A DNA stretch of 59,346 nucleotides from Candidatus Stahliibacteriota bacterium (GTDB taxonomy: Bacteria; Hydrothermota; Tepidihabitantia; SM23-42): positions 1 through 59,346 of the forward strand of contig JAUVZL010000010.1 of assembly GCA_030602565.1 (NCBI GenBank), read 5' to 3'. Positions 24,777 through 34,590 of the stretch are shown in pieces. Under the pieces are notes generated by a model. That model was not told where the DNA came from. It was given only the letters and a program-made list of their open reading frames with translations, and ran no database searches. Each line of letters starts with the position of its first letter. Within the stretch, counting starts at the first letter, position 1. The translations under genes were made by a program, and so were the position numbers.

Positions 24777-25136
24777 ATGAAAAAAAGAATTCTTATATGT
24801 GACGATGAAGAATCAATTAGGTTTTTATTGACTGAAACATTTAAAGACACCTATGAGATTGCTGAAGCAACCAATGGCAGAGAGGCTCTTAAAATGATAA
24901 CTAAAGAAGCTTTCGACCTGTTCATCACTGACATAAAGATGCCTGGAACCCACGGCATTGAAGCCATTGAGCGTATAAGAGAACGAAACAAAACCATTCC
25001 CATAATAATCTGTTCGGCTTACCGGTTGATGAAAGACGATATTGTCGTGAAAACGTCAGATGTTGCGGCTTTTATCACAAAACCCATTGACATAGAAAGG
25101 TTGAAAAAGATTGTCAAAGAAGTGATTAAGGAGTAG
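24777..25136 (+). CDS. single-domain CheY-like response regulator
   Basis: A 119-aa receiver domain without an output domain. The acidic pair D9-D10, phospho-acceptor D52 (FITDIKMPG), S80 and K102 (ITKPID) are all present, so it should be phosphorylated by a histidine kinase encoded elsewhere. ATG 24777 is preceded by GAGGAGG. No kinase gene adjoins. It may feed the HD-GYP or sigma-54 regulator next door; that is inference. Confidence 0.9.
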   Translation: MKKRILICDDEESIRFLLTETFKDTYEIAEATNGREALKMITKEAFDLFITDIKMPGTHGIEAIERIRERNKTIPIIICSAYRLMKDDIVVKTSDVAAFITKPIDIERLKKIVKEVIKE

Positions 25137-25235
25137 ATGAAGACCCTCATCTACGAAATTCTCACCAAAGAACAGATAACTGCTGTTGAGAAAGAACACG
25201 AGATTGACCTTTCTCTGGATGGCGTTATGAAATAG
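25137..25235 (+). CDS. 32-aa ORF directly after the receiver gene
   Basis: ATG 25137 follows the receiver stop with no gap, and AAGGAG (25128-25133) gives a ribosome site. The peptide starts MKTLIYEILTKEQIT, is highly charged, and ends one base before the stop codon of the convergent addA-like gene. No family recognised. It may be a real small protein or a remnant. Confidence 0.35.
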   Translation: MKTLIYEILTKEQITAVEKEHEIDLSLDGVMK

Positions 25236-28200
25236 CTACGCCTTGACTATCTTTTTGCCCCGAGCCTTGTCTAAATAGACCAGCATTGTCTCAATACGCT
25301 TTCCAGGGTATATCCGTTCTATACCTGTCTTATAGATCCTTAGCTGTTGTTGGTGTTTGACCTCTTCCTCACCGGTTTTGTAATCAACGATAGTAATCTG
25401 CCGTGCCTCAATAATCAATCGGTCAATCTGACCTGACACATCCCTCTTCTTTTCTTCAAAATAAATAGAAACCTCGTTTTTACACACCACATTACGCCCG
25501 TCCTTAAAGAACAGGGATCCCAGACCTGGATCAGTCAAAGTTTCCACCAGGAGTGGTGTGAGTCTTTCTTCGATATCTGATGCGTCGTCAGGTAGGCGCG
25601 CATACCTATCCTGGATACTGCGCACGGCGCGCGTAATTAATGCCGGCAAGTCGATATTGTCAAGCCAATCTATTTTGCTTAATGCCTGATGTATCATCGA
25701 ACCAAATTCCATGCCTTGCCTTCGAGAAACGCCGACTATCTCGAGCCCTCGCTCCGTAGGTGAATACAATGAACGCTCTTCTTTTAAGAGTGAACTTTCG
25801 CGCGTAATAGCGCCATACTTTTCAGTTTTGGTTACCACCGGTTTAATTTCTTTCTTTTTAGTTATCTCACCCCTTGAGTACGTCGACCCCCCAACTTTCT
25901 CAGCGATCCTACCAAACCAAAACCCCAACCCTCTTTTTCGGTGTTTAAACCCCAATACATGGATGCCATTTTTTGCACGCGTCAAAGCCACGTAAAGCAA
26001 ATTCAGCTCGTCCATTTGTAAGCGGTCCTGTTCAGCCTCTTTCAAACCCTGCAGATACTTACCATAACTCCGCCAGTATATTTTCTCAGGTTCAACACCG
26101 TTTGCTTTGTATGAAAACAGCAACTGTTCATCTTCACCTATTCTAATAGCTCGGTTCGTTTCCGGCAACAAAACAACCTCAAATTCCAAACCCTTTGCCT
26201 TGTGAACCGTAAGGATCTGTACGCCTTCAGGATGCATTTCTTTTACCTGAATAGTCTCACCGACATCGCTGAGCCAATCAAGAAAAGAGCTTAGATGACC
26301 AAAGTCCTCGATCGTATAATCCAATGCCACATCCAAAAGGGTAGCAAGTGCGTACGTAATTTCTATCTTCAACTCCTGGTATATGTTAAAAATCAAATCA
26401 TAAGGGTTTGCAAAATGAACCAGCGCAAGCAACTTCTCCAATTTCTTTGTCGCCAGCCAACCAGGGTGGCTATTATGGAGACCAAGAAAAAGGGTTTTTC
26501 CGCGATACATCAAACGTCGTAAAACCTCCTCATCCAGGCCAAAAAATGGTGACAGAAGAACATGGAGCAAGGCAAAATCGTTTTCCGGATCATCAAGGAA
26601 TTGAAGAAGTTTCACGATGATCCTCACGTCTGTATTGCTCAAGATATCACATTTAGATCGGCTCACATGGGGCATACCCGCTTTTGAAAGACCTTCAGCA
26701 ACCGCAACGCCGAACTTGTTGGTGTATACAAGTATTGCAAGATCAGAGTATTCATAACCAAAATTATCGTGGAGTTCCTTAATAATCGAACAGGTCCGCT
26801 CAATTATCTCTTGCCGCCCTTGATCCATCCCAGTAAACTCTCCGATATTCTCAACCCTCACCCATCCGCCAGTATTACCCGGTTCCGCCTTGTCATCTTT
26901 TTCGAGGACCGTGTTTACGAAATCAATAACCTCGGCCTTGCTGCGATAATTTGTCGTTAATTCCTTGCGCACAATCTTTTCTGGGTATTGCTTGAGCAGC
27001 ACGTCGAAGAGTTCTGAGGCTCCACCGCGCCACCGAAATATAGCTTGTTTTGGATCGCCCACATAGAAAAGACTTTTTTCGGCCGGATCAAGTGACACAA
27101 TCTCATTGATTAAAGGAGCGATTATTTTAAGTTGACGATAACTAGTGTCCTGGAATTCATCAATCATCAAATGGGCTATTTCCGCACCAATCTTGAAGTA
27201 TAAATAATCTATATCAGGACTGACCTCCAGGGCACGTAGGGTCAGCGACTCGATGTCATCAAAACTCACGAAATTCCTTGATCGCTTTTCCGCCTGGAAT
27301 AAATTATGGATTTCCAGGATTGGCTTGAGATGAACTACTATCTGTTGATCAGAGAGCAGCCGTAAATAATCGTCCGTGCAAGAAGATACCACTTTCAAAA
27401 GTTTCTTAAAGTCGTCTTTTTTCGTACCCAGATTATCCGCGAATTTTGCAAGATAGCTTTTCCCATCTAAATCACAACGCAAAATAGATTTCGTGTACGC
27501 AGACTCTTCCAGGGTCTTAAAATTCTTCGACTCAAGGTATCGATCTATCGCTTTACAGAATCCAACGAGGTTTTTATTCATGTACGCACCACTCTTGGTG
27601 TACCCTGCTTTTTCATATGTGCGAATTAATGAGACAAGTCGGTGAAGGGATTCGACAAACTCATCTTTCTTTGCCTTGACCCTGACCCTGATGTCTTGTT
27701 CACCACCCACTAAGTCACCAAGGAAATCAAACCACGGGGTTATGCTCCAGTAAATGTCTTTCACGCTTGCCTTCGCTCTAGTCTCTTTTTGCACAACGAA
27801 TTCTGTCATCAATTTAAATCGACCTTGCTCGCGACCGCTTGCCTCAAGGAATTTATCCAGGACCGATTCATAAATCACTAATTCATACGCATCATCTATT
27901 ATCTTATAACCTGGTAAAACACCAGCGGCAAATGGAATGCTCGAAAGGAAAGAGGCAAAAAGACTGTGAAATGTGTAGATATTGAATTCGGCAAGGTTAT
28001 TGAGCAGGTGATTTTTCTTCTTTTTTGCTCGCTCTTTTACGTTTGAAAAATGCTCGTTGAAGTACTCAATTATTTCCAAGTTTGCTTTGTCATTGGATGT
28101 TCCGGCAATAAGAAGGTCAAGATAATCTAATACCCGCGTCTTCATTTCAAACGCTGCCTCATTTGTAAAGGTAATGCCATATAATGACTTGAGTGGGTAA

Positions 28201-28304
28201 TTTGCTTGATGTAGATACAGATAAAGAAACCGTTTAGTCAGGGCACGCGTCTTGCCGGCGCCAGCCGATGACATCAAAGCAGTATGCTCTATTTTCCTAA
28301 ACAC
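25236..28304 (-). CDS. addA: AddA-like UvrD-family helicase-nuclease
   Basis: A 1022-aa subunit of an AddAB/RecBCD-type double-strand-break resection complex. It has Walker A SSAGAGKT (residues 12-19), Walker B IDEFQDT (about 387), a late helicase motif LLYVALTRAKNG and a C-terminal PD-(D/E)XK nuclease core (IVDYKTGEEEVKHQQQL). The start overlaps the end of the addB-like gene by 8 nt, so both are translated together. The symbol is by architecture and context; RecB-like naming is also possible. Confidence 0.88.
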   Translation of the reverse strand: MFRKIEHTALMSSAGAGKTRALTKRFLYLYLHQANYPLKSLYGITFTNEAAFEMKTRVLDYLDLLIAGTSNDKANLEIIEYFNEHFSNVKERAKKKKNHLLNNLAEFNIYTFHSLFASFLSSIPFAAGVLPGYKIIDDAYELVIYESVLDKFLEASGREQGRFKLMTEFVVQKETRAKASVKDIYWSITPWFDFLGDLVGGEQDIRVRVKAKKDEFVESLHRLVSLIRTYEKAGYTKSGAYMNKNLVGFCKAIDRYLESKNFKTLEESAYTKSILRCDLDGKSYLAKFADNLGTKKDDFKKLLKVVSSCTDDYLRLLSDQQIVVHLKPILEIHNLFQAEKRSRNFVSFDDIESLTLRALEVSPDIDYLYFKIGAEIAHLMIDEFQDTSYRQLKIIAPLINEIVSLDPAEKSLFYVGDPKQAIFRWRGGASELFDVLLKQYPEKIVRKELTTNYRSKAEVIDFVNTVLEKDDKAEPGNTGGWVRVENIGEFTGMDQGRQEIIERTCSIIKELHDNFGYEYSDLAILVYTNKFGVAVAEGLSKAGMPHVSRSKCDILSNTDVRIIVKLLQFLDDPENDFALLHVLLSPFFGLDEEVLRRLMYRGKTLFLGLHNSHPGWLATKKLEKLLALVHFANPYDLIFNIYQELKIEITYALATLLDVALDYTIEDFGHLSSFLDWLSDVGETIQVKEMHPEGVQILTVHKAKGLEFEVVLLPETNRAIRIGEDEQLLFSYKANGVEPEKIYWRSYGKYLQGLKEAEQDRLQMDELNLLYVALTRAKNGIHVLGFKHRKRGLGFWFGRIAEKVGGSTYSRGEITKKKEIKPVVTKTEKYGAITRESSLLKEERSLYSPTERGLEIVGVSRRQGMEFGSMIHQALSKIDWLDNIDLPALITRAVRSIQDRYARLPDDASDIEERLTPLLVETLTDPGLGSLFFKDGRNVVCKNEVSIYFEEKKRDVSGQIDRLIIEARQITIVDYKTGEEEVKHQQQLRIYKTGIERIYPGKRIETMLVYLDKARGKKIVKA

Positions 28305-31059
28305 TTTTTACTCCACAGAGATGGGTAAAAGCGCAATATTTGCATGCGGTTTTCGCACGAGCCTGATAAAATGCAATATCTGCCGACAAAAGTTCCTCAA
28401 GCATTGGTAGTAAAATCTTCGTCTTGAAATCCTTCAGGTATTCGACAATATCTTTTTCCTCAACAATGGGGGTAATTTTGACATCTTTTGATATTTCATA
28501 GTATGCCAAACCTCTGATACTCGTGAAATCGCCCTCAGCAACAATCATACCATACAAGGGCAATTGAAACTCCACGAAGTCATCGCCCAATTCGTACTTC
28601 GTTCTCAATGGTGTGGTTGACTTATAGTCGAGAACATAATGTCGGTCATTGAGGATTTCAATTCGGTCAGGGTATCCATATAGTTTCACCTTAACATTAC
28701 TTATTTGTAAGAAATATTCGACCCGCTTCTCAATTTCACTGGTGACCACCTTGAAACCTGATTTTGATCTTTCGATCTCCTTATTTAGGAATTTGTCCAT
28801 TCGTTTCTTATAAAGCTCAAGGTCCAAAAAATTTATCATCTTTGGACGCATTGCCAATTCATCCCTCAACGCCTTGTTCAGTCTTTGATATAGTTTTGGC
28901 TGCATCACCGCGATGTCTTCTTTTACTATACCACCTGGAAGATCATATTTATAAAAGTCACGGAGCGCTTTGTGAATAACAGTCCCCCATTCCTTAGGGC
29001 CGGCTTCTTCAACAATCGTACCGGGTTCAGCTACGCGGAGCACATATTTTAGGTAGAAACGGTATGGACACTCACGAAAGTCTTTGAGGTTAGTCGGACT
29101 GAGCCCTCGCGTTGATAGTTTACGGATGAGCCTTTTAAAAAGATCGCTGCTCTTTTTCACCGCCCGCATTGGTAAACTGCACGTCGTGCTCCCCAGCGCT
29201 ATCCTGGCATCAGTAAGCACTGCCCCTTTGTCAATCTGAAAATCAATAAAGCGTGAACGGATGTCTCTTTTCTCCTCTTCAATGTACGATAGGAACACTT
29301 CTTTCTTACTGTTTATCATCTCCGTAAAATAGTAATGAAAGAGGCTCTCGCGTTCCTTATCATAAGGAAGACCAATTTCCTTACGCACCTGCTGATTTAT
29401 AAACAAATCCTTTTCACTCCGTTTCGGGAAAACCCCTTCGTTCATCGAGGGGATGATAATGCAGTCAAAGTCGAGGTTCCTTGCTTCGAGTAAACCGATT
29501 ACCTGAACACCTCTCATAGGATCACCCCTGGTTTTAAACGACGCATCTTTTAAGACATCAAGAATAAACCGCAACATTTTGGTGCCGGGGTCAATATGAT
29601 CACCAGCGATACGCAACTTAGCTAAGTCATTTAGACGGTCCGAGAAATCACCGATACCATCAGAACCAGTCTTCATAAGTTCTTTGTTATACAGAAGCAC
29701 CTGGTTTAGCATCTCAAGTAGGCTCAGGATGTATTGATTTAGGGATACACTGCGTGTTACTGTATCAAAACAGTTTTTCAATAACCCGGCAAGTTTTTCG
29801 AACGCACCGTCTGCGTGCTCCTCGAAGCTAAAATAATTCAAACGTTTCTTGATCATTGTCTGCAGTAGTGTGTACACTGAAGATCGCAATGCCTTCTCTT
29901 CAATTACTGCGTTCTTGACTAACGGATGCTTGATAAAAATGAAAAACTCCTTGTAATGGAAACCGCTTTCAACAACATCCAATAATTGATCGAGAAAAGT
30001 ATAGAGCAGTGATTGAGTCATGGGCAACCCGGTTGACAAATTGTACGCGAGTCCTGAGGACTTCAGGATCTCAATTATTGGAAACACACTTTTCTCGTCG
30101 GTTAGGATAACTGCGATGCGATGGGGCTCGTAGCGACCTCGCACCTTGTTTAGAACTTCTTTGATCTGGAGTGTTTGTTGAAACATAGATTCGGTCCGCG
30201 TAATATGGATTACCGGCAGCTGAGGGTTTTCATGACCAATGACCGCAATGTTGTCGCCCTGATTTACACCAATCCTTTTCAACATTTTGGCGTGTAAGTA
30301 AAAGGGATCAGTCGGATCATTCGCTTGCATTAGATGTTTTGAGCTCGAATGGAGAATTAATTCAGCATCCAGATCTTGCAAAATCCTTTGAATCAACAGA
30401 GTTTCCAAATGTGTCGTCGCGACAAGACCAGTAATGAAAATATGTTTGAAAGGCTTTAGCAGCGAAGTGGTGAAGTGGTTGAGAACAAGTTCAGACTTAT
30501 CAATACTGTCTTGATAGCCTACATTAACAAGGGTTCTTCGATATTCATCAAAAATATTTTTTATTATGGACAGTTCATGTTTTACAAACCTCTCAGGGTA
30601 GTGCCCCAGGCGCACAAGTTCCTCCACATGCTCAAGGGTTATACCCTCTTTTGATAATTCATCAAATAAATGAAGTAACCGCTTGCCAATCGCCACAAAT
30701 TTCAGAAAAGGTAAGTCGTGCCAATATTCAACCTTCATGGATTCTACAACGTCCCTCAAGAGGAAGTTACGTTCAACCACATTGAGCATCAATCCTTTTT
30801 TGCCACCCAAATCCTCGTGGATTTTGTCAACCAGTTCTGCTATTGTTCTCATGGTTGGCGGAACCATACCCGAGGTTTTTGAAACCTCAAGTAAGTTCCT
30901 CCGAAAATACAATTTATTGCGCTGCGTAGGAAAAACCACCAGGATATCTGAAAGATCAGGGAAATCAGCTTGATACTGTTTGTAGAAGTATTGCGCCAAG
31001 ACACGGAGAAAGGACTGCTCTATTGGGATAATCTTCACCTTGTTAGACAATGAGATCAT
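28297..31059 (-). CDS. addB: AddB-like nuclease subunit with Fe-S cysteines
   Basis: A 920-aa partner of AddA. The start at 31059 (MISLSNKVKIIPI) is chosen because TATAAT ends 7 nt upstream and AAAGGT precedes it; the longer frame to 31140 would run through the promoter. The N-terminal part is helicase-like without a good Walker A, as in AddB. The C-terminal nuclease has GYPDRIEI and YVLDYKST. An Fe-S cluster is indicated by FRECPYRF plus ACKYCAFTHLCG (CxxCx5C). This is the first gene of the two-gene operon. Confidence 0.85.
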   Translation of the reverse strand: MISLSNKVKIIPIEQSFLRVLAQYFYKQYQADFPDLSDILVVFPTQRNKLYFRRNLLEVSKTSGMVPPTMRTIAELVDKIHEDLGGKKGLMLNVVERNFLLRDVVESMKVEYWHDLPFLKFVAIGKRLLHLFDELSKEGITLEHVEELVRLGHYPERFVKHELSIIKNIFDEYRRTLVNVGYQDSIDKSELVLNHFTTSLLKPFKHIFITGLVATTHLETLLIQRILQDLDAELILHSSSKHLMQANDPTDPFYLHAKMLKRIGVNQGDNIAVIGHENPQLPVIHITRTESMFQQTLQIKEVLNKVRGRYEPHRIAVILTDEKSVFPIIEILKSSGLAYNLSTGLPMTQSLLYTFLDQLLDVVESGFHYKEFFIFIKHPLVKNAVIEEKALRSSVYTLLQTMIKKRLNYFSFEEHADGAFEKLAGLLKNCFDTVTRSVSLNQYILSLLEMLNQVLLYNKELMKTGSDGIGDFSDRLNDLAKLRIAGDHIDPGTKMLRFILDVLKDASFKTRGDPMRGVQVIGLLEARNLDFDCIIIPSMNEGVFPKRSEKDLFINQQVRKEIGLPYDKERESLFHYYFTEMINSKKEVFLSYIEEEKRDIRSRFIDFQIDKGAVLTDARIALGSTTCSLPMRAVKKSSDLFKRLIRKLSTRGLSPTNLKDFRECPYRFYLKYVLRVAEPGTIVEEAGPKEWGTVIHKALRDFYKYDLPGGIVKEDIAVMQPKLYQRLNKALRDELAMRPKMINFLDLELYKKRMDKFLNKEIERSKSGFKVVTSEIEKRVEYFLQISNVKVKLYGYPDRIEILNDRHYVLDYKSTTPLRTKYELGDDFVEFQLPLYGMIVAEGDFTSIRGLAYYEISKDVKITPIVEEKDIVEYLKDFKTKILLPMLEELLSADIAFYQARAKTACKYCAFTHLCGVKSV

Positions 31060-31066
31060 ACCTTTT

Positions 31067-31094
31067 ATTATAGATAACCGTGGCGAAAAGTCAA
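31067..31094 (-). promoter_or_regulatory. promoter TTGACT-N16-TATAAT, leaderless type
   Basis: Minus strand: -35 at 31094-31089, -10 at 31072-31067, then 7 nt to the addB start. Confidence 0.8.
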
Positions 31095-31140
31095 ACCATA
31101 TTAAGGGAAGTTCTCGACAAGCCCCGTTAGAAATAAACAA

Positions 31141-31632
31141 ATGCCTAAAAATCCAAAATGCCTAAATGCCTAAAGATAAAGGGAAATGGCACTGCCGAGC
31201 GGGACTGGTAGCTTCGCAACGGTTATGGTTCACTAACGTGAACGGTTACGGCACTACGAGCGGGAAAAGAAGCATCAGGGAGAAACGGTGAAGGGGAGAG
31301 AAATATACAAAATACTTGGAACTAAGAATCACCTGATTTCTCTTCGAGCGACCCCGCACTTTTACAAAAGTGCGGGGGAGTCGAGAAGTTCCTCAATGTA
31401 TGTTCTCGACAAGCCCTGTGAAATAATAGTAACGTATTTGTAGTATGAAAAGATACGGTTTTAAACAAAAAAAATGATCTGCTGCGAATATATAGTGTCG
31501 TATTTCACGGGGCAAGCTCGAACAGTAGTATTTTATCCTTCGAACGAGTCTGTCTCGAGTTTATCGAGAGACGAAGCGAGTCGAGAAGTTCCTTTCTGAA
31601 AAACCAATTTTCGAGCTCTTCAGAATAATAAC
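31141..31632. repeat. gene-free stretch filled with dispersed repeats
   Basis: It contains short repeated words (ATGCCTAAA), a perfect 12-bp hairpin CCCCGCACTTTT/AAAAGTGCGGGG (31352-31377), and copies of a TCGAGAAGTTC / TTCTCGACAAG family. The text around 31375-31415 and 31555-31590 recurs in inverted orientation at about 34640-34716. I see no gene. Confidence 0.6.
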
Positions 31633-31660
31633 TTGACACCAACAAAAAATGGGGTATTGT
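31633..31660 (+). promoter_or_regulatory. promoter TTGACA-N16-TATTGT, leaderless type
   Basis: -35 at 31633-31638, -10 at 31655-31660, and 9 nt to ATG 31670. An alternative ATG at 31649 lies inside the promoter, so 31670 is preferred. Confidence 0.7.
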
Positions 31661-31669
31661 TCATTAATT

Positions 31670-32959
31670 ATGTTTTATAGCGAGCTTACCATGATTTTCG
31701 CCTCGTCTATTGCACTTCTGACTGTGGGTCTTGTTTACCTGTATTGTAAAAGCCACAGCAACACGAATTTCTTCAATGCAGCCTTCTTTTTTCTATGTTG
31801 TTCCATGGCTTTGCACAGTGAATTCCACCTTGAGCTCAACTCAGGACCAAGTCAAGCTATCTTCTGGAGTAAGATGTGTTACATCTCAGTCTTCGGGTTT
31901 ATCTATACCTTTCCCTTGTTTACGTCAAGCCTTCTCAAGGAACAACTACACAAGAAAACCAAATACATGCTCGGAATCGTCGTACTTGCGTGCATTGCAT
32001 TCATCAGTTTAACTGACCTTGTTCTTACAAATCAGCCGGTCAGGTATTTCAATGTAGTGCAAGCAGAAAAAGGACCCCTTTATCCATTCTTCATTGCTCT
32101 GTTGTTACTAATCACTGGGGGTTATTTTGTGAAAGCCATGCTAACAGGAAAAACCAAAATGAAACAGCTGAACCAAACCCCGCTCATCGCTGGCATGGCT
32201 CTTGGTCTCACGCTCTCAGCAACAGATGTCGCTGGTATACTGCTCAAGAAACCTCTGATCCCTGGTTTTAGGAGTCCATTCGTTCTGGGTTTGTTCATAA
32301 TTGCTGTTAGCTCTGCCTGGGTATTTCTATCCCAATACTCCTGGGTATTTACCAATTTGACGAAAACACGCCAAGAGGTCGAAAGGCTAACTGCCAAATC
32401 GACTCGCGACTTTGTAGAATTTGTGCAACTTATTGCTAAAACATTGGATGCCAAGGACCACTACACGGCTGGGCATTCTCTGCGCGTAATGGACTATGCG
32501 GTTAGAATCGCCAATATCTTGGATATCCCTGAGCGTGAAATAGAGCTTCTTAAGCAAGCTTGTTTGCTCCATGATATTGGAAAAATCAGTATACCTGATG
32601 GAATATTAAATAAAAAGAAACCACTAACAAAAAAAGAACGTGAGCACATCCTGAGACATCCAGTAATTGGCAAGAAGATACTGAGTACGGTCAGCGAGTT
32701 CAAAGGAATCCTTGATATTATTTACGCTCATCATGAAAGAATCGACGGTAAGGGCTATCCAGATGGTGTGGCAAGAGAGCAAATCCCTTTGTTAACAAGG
32801 ATACTCGCTGTTGCTGATACCTATGATGCAATGCGTTCAGAAAGGCCGTATCGCAGTGCAAAAACCAAGGAAAGTGCGATCGATGAATTAAACAAAATAA
32901 AGGGTTTTCAACTCGATGAAGAAATTGTCGACAAATTCATTGCGTCTATAATACAATAA
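31670..32959 (+). CDS. 7TM sensor/HD-GYP phosphodiesterase
   Basis: A 429-aa protein. Seven hydrophobic segments (about residues 3-225) resemble the HisKA_7TM sensor module. A short linker leads to an HD-GYP domain (about 240-425) with HDIGK (His near 301) and HHERIDGKGYP (about 353). The predicted activity is hydrolysis of cyclic dinucleotides in response to a membrane signal. The start is set at 31670 from the promoter position. It is followed by a divergently read 54-aa gene, so it is monocistronic. Confidence 0.87.
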   Translation: MFYSELTMIFASSIALLTVGLVYLYCKSHSNTNFFNAAFFFLCCSMALHSEFHLELNSGPSQAIFWSKMCYISVFGFIYTFPLFTSSLLKEQLHKKTKYMLGIVVLACIAFISLTDLVLTNQPVRYFNVVQAEKGPLYPFFIALLLLITGGYFVKAMLTGKTKMKQLNQTPLIAGMALGLTLSATDVAGILLKKPLIPGFRSPFVLGLFIIAVSSAWVFLSQYSWVFTNLTKTRQEVERLTAKSTRDFVEFVQLIAKTLDAKDHYTAGHSLRVMDYAVRIANILDIPEREIELLKQACLLHDIGKISIPDGILNKKKPLTKKEREHILRHPVIGKKILSTVSEFKGILDIIYAHHERIDGKGYPDGVAREQIPLLTRILAVADTYDAMRSERPYRSAKTKESAIDELNKIKGFQLDEEIVDKFIASIIQ

Positions 32960-33002
32960 GACACCACCCTCAAATTTATTTCTGCTGCCAAGTACGCTAT
33001 TA

Positions 33003-33167
33003 TCACTCTTTGAACGGACTTTTATCTTGTGCTTCTTCTTCTTTTTTCTTCTCTTCTTGATGTTGCTGGATCAATGCTTCCCTTGATTTCTTTTCTTTCT
33101 TCTGAAGCAACACCGATACTAACCATATTATAATGACTATTACTAAAGCAATTAAAATCCATTTCAT
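33003..33167 (-). CDS. 54-aa single-pass membrane protein with charged tail
   Basis: ATG at 33167 with GGAGG 7 nt upstream. Residues 1-21 are a hydrophobic helix (MKWILIALVIVIIIWLVSVL). Residues 22-54 are highly charged, rich in K, E and Q, probably a helical or coiled-coil cytoplasmic tail ending in SPFKE. No family recognised. The good ribosome site and codon pattern argue that it is a real gene despite its size. Confidence 0.6.
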   Translation of the reverse strand: MKWILIALVIVIIIWLVSVLLQKKEKKSREALIQQHQEEKKKEEEAQDKSPFKE

Positions 33168-33345
33168 AAACAAACCTCCATTTTTTAGAACCTTTTATAT
33201 AATAATATTTATTTTTCTTTCTCTGTCAAGTACAATAAGACCGTAGGAAAAGATGAACTTAAGAAGTTGCGAGGTTAAGAAGTTCAGGGGTTCTGAGCCT
33301 CACATCTTCAAAACTTCGAAATACGCTATGAGTTTTGGTAATTTA

Positions 33346-33373
33346 TTGACTTAAACTAAAAATCCTTTATAAT
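33346..33373 (+). promoter_or_regulatory. promoter TTGACT-N16-TATAAT upstream of tRNA-Arg
   Basis: -35 at 33346-33351 and -10 at 33368-33373, about 75 nt before the mature tRNA, leaving a 5' leader to be removed. No other feature is seen between 33168 and 33453. Confidence 0.7.
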
Positions 33374-33453
33374 ACAAAAGACAGTTTCTGGGTATCAGGT
33401 ACTTGGTTTCTGTAAAAAACTCTGTTCACCAGTATCTGATATCTGCTGTGTGT

Positions 33454-33527
33454 ACGCCCGTAGTTCAATTGGATAGAACGGCGGATTCCGGTTCCGCAGG
33501 TTGCGCGTTCGAGTCGCGCCGGGCGTG
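33454..33527 (+). tRNA. tRNA-Arg, anticodon CCG
   Basis: The 7-bp acceptor stem ACGCCCG/CGGGCGT, D stem GTTC/GAAC, anticodon stem GCGGA/TCCGC around TTCCGGT and T stem GCGCG/CGCGC all fold. The anticodon CCG reads CGG. The discriminator is G33527, and the CCA end is not encoded (TCC follows). Confidence 0.92.
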
Positions 33528-33557
33528 TCCCAATTTTGCCCAAATTTAGAATTTGGC

Positions 33558-33659
33558 TGCAAAATTGAGGACCCCGTTCGAACGAAGTGAGTAACGGGAT
33601 ATCATTAATGCAAAATTGAGGACCCCGTTCGAACGAAGTGAGTAACGGGATATCATTAA
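33558..33659. repeat. two tandem 51-bp repeats after the tRNA
   Basis: 33558-33608 and 33609-33659 are identical, each containing CCCCGTTCGAACGAAGTGAG. The duplication lies 30 bp after the tRNA end. It reads partly in frame on the minus strand, which explains a repeated peptide there, but I see no gene. Confidence 0.85.
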
Positions 33660-33836
33660 TGTTAGGCTGTTGAATCATTATTATTCACCCCTCACCCCTG
33701 AAACAAGTTCAGGGCAGGCTTTATCTTCTCCCCTTAAGGGGAGAAGAAATTGTGGGATGATTGACTCTCCTTGAGGGGAGAGGTATATGTGAAACAGAAT
33801 TCAGCGTTTCGTAGTATCTCTGTAATCATTTATTAC

Positions 33837-34011
33837 GGAGAACATGAAATAGTTCTCATTTTGGGTAATGGATATAGGAACTGTAGGAATTGGGCATTAA
33901 TAATTGTAGTTGTCAAATTTATTGGACAAAGCCTGATAAATCACCTGTCTGCCTCAGGTAGAGGCAACTACATCATATCGTGGATGATATGAGAACTATT
34001 TCATGTTCTCC
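33837..34011. repeat. 175-bp element with perfect 23-bp terminal inverted repeats
   Basis: 33837-33859 and 33989-34011 are perfect inverted copies (GGAGAACATGAAATAGTTCT and on). A second inverted pair TGTAGTTG/CAACTACA (33905-33912, 33965-33972) and small hairpins lie inside. It has no ORF and resembles a short non-autonomous element or a composite of palindromes. Confidence 0.7.
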
Positions 34012-34065
34012 TCAGTATCTGTATCACTGTAATCGACATCCCGAAGGGATGAAAGGAGTGAAGCA

Positions 34066-34581
34066 ATGGATTTTTATGATGCAATCAAGAAAAGAAAGAG
34101 TGTCAGAAAGTACAAATCAGACCCAATACCTGAGGAGGTATTGGATAGAATCCTCGAGGCTGGTCGGATTGCACCTTCGGCTAAGAATATCCAACCATGG
34201 CGTTTTATAGTTATAAAAGACCCGGAAATCAAGAAAAAAGTTGCTGAAGCAAGCCGCGGTCAGCTCTGGATGGCTGATGCTGATGTCATACTTGTCGGTT
34301 GTATCCTTGAGAAAATCGCCTGGGGACATATGGGTGGGTATATGAACTCAGGTCCAGTTGATCTAGCAATTGCCCTTGACCACATGATCCTTGCCGCGGC
34401 AAATGAAGGGCTCGGCACATGCTGGATTGGTGCGTTTGTTGAACAGGACGTCAAGAACATTCTGCAGGTTCCTGAAGATGTCAGGGTTATGGCACTCACA
34501 CCGATTGGGTATCCAGCAGAAGAACCAAAAGACCGGGGAAGAAAAGCCCCTAAAGAAATAATCTCATACGATAAGTACTAA
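34066..34581 (+). CDS. nitroreductase-family protein
   Basis: A 171-aa FMN-dependent oxidoreductase. The N-terminus MDFYDAIKKRKSVRKY is the family FMN-phosphate contact (RxSxRxY), followed by GRIAPSAKNIQPWRFIVI and, near the C-terminus, NEGLGTCWIGAF. It probably forms a homodimer that reduces quinones, nitro compounds or flavin; the natural substrate is unknown. AAAGGAG precedes the ATG. It is not close in sequence to the SagB-type enzyme of the RiPP island, although both share the fold. Confidence 0.88.
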   Translation: MDFYDAIKKRKSVRKYKSDPIPEEVLDRILEAGRIAPSAKNIQPWRFIVIKDPEIKKKVAEASRGQLWMADADVILVGCILEKIAWGHMGGYMNSGPVDLAIALDHMILAAANEGLGTCWIGAFVEQDVKNILQVPEDVRVMALTPIGYPAEEPKDRGRKAPKEIISYDKY

Positions 34582-34590
34582 CTTCGAAGA

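Noticed and set aside
33454..34011. tRNA-Arg as an integration site of a mobile island
   Set aside because: No direct repeat of the tRNA 3' end, no integrase gene, and only short palindromic repeats downstream.
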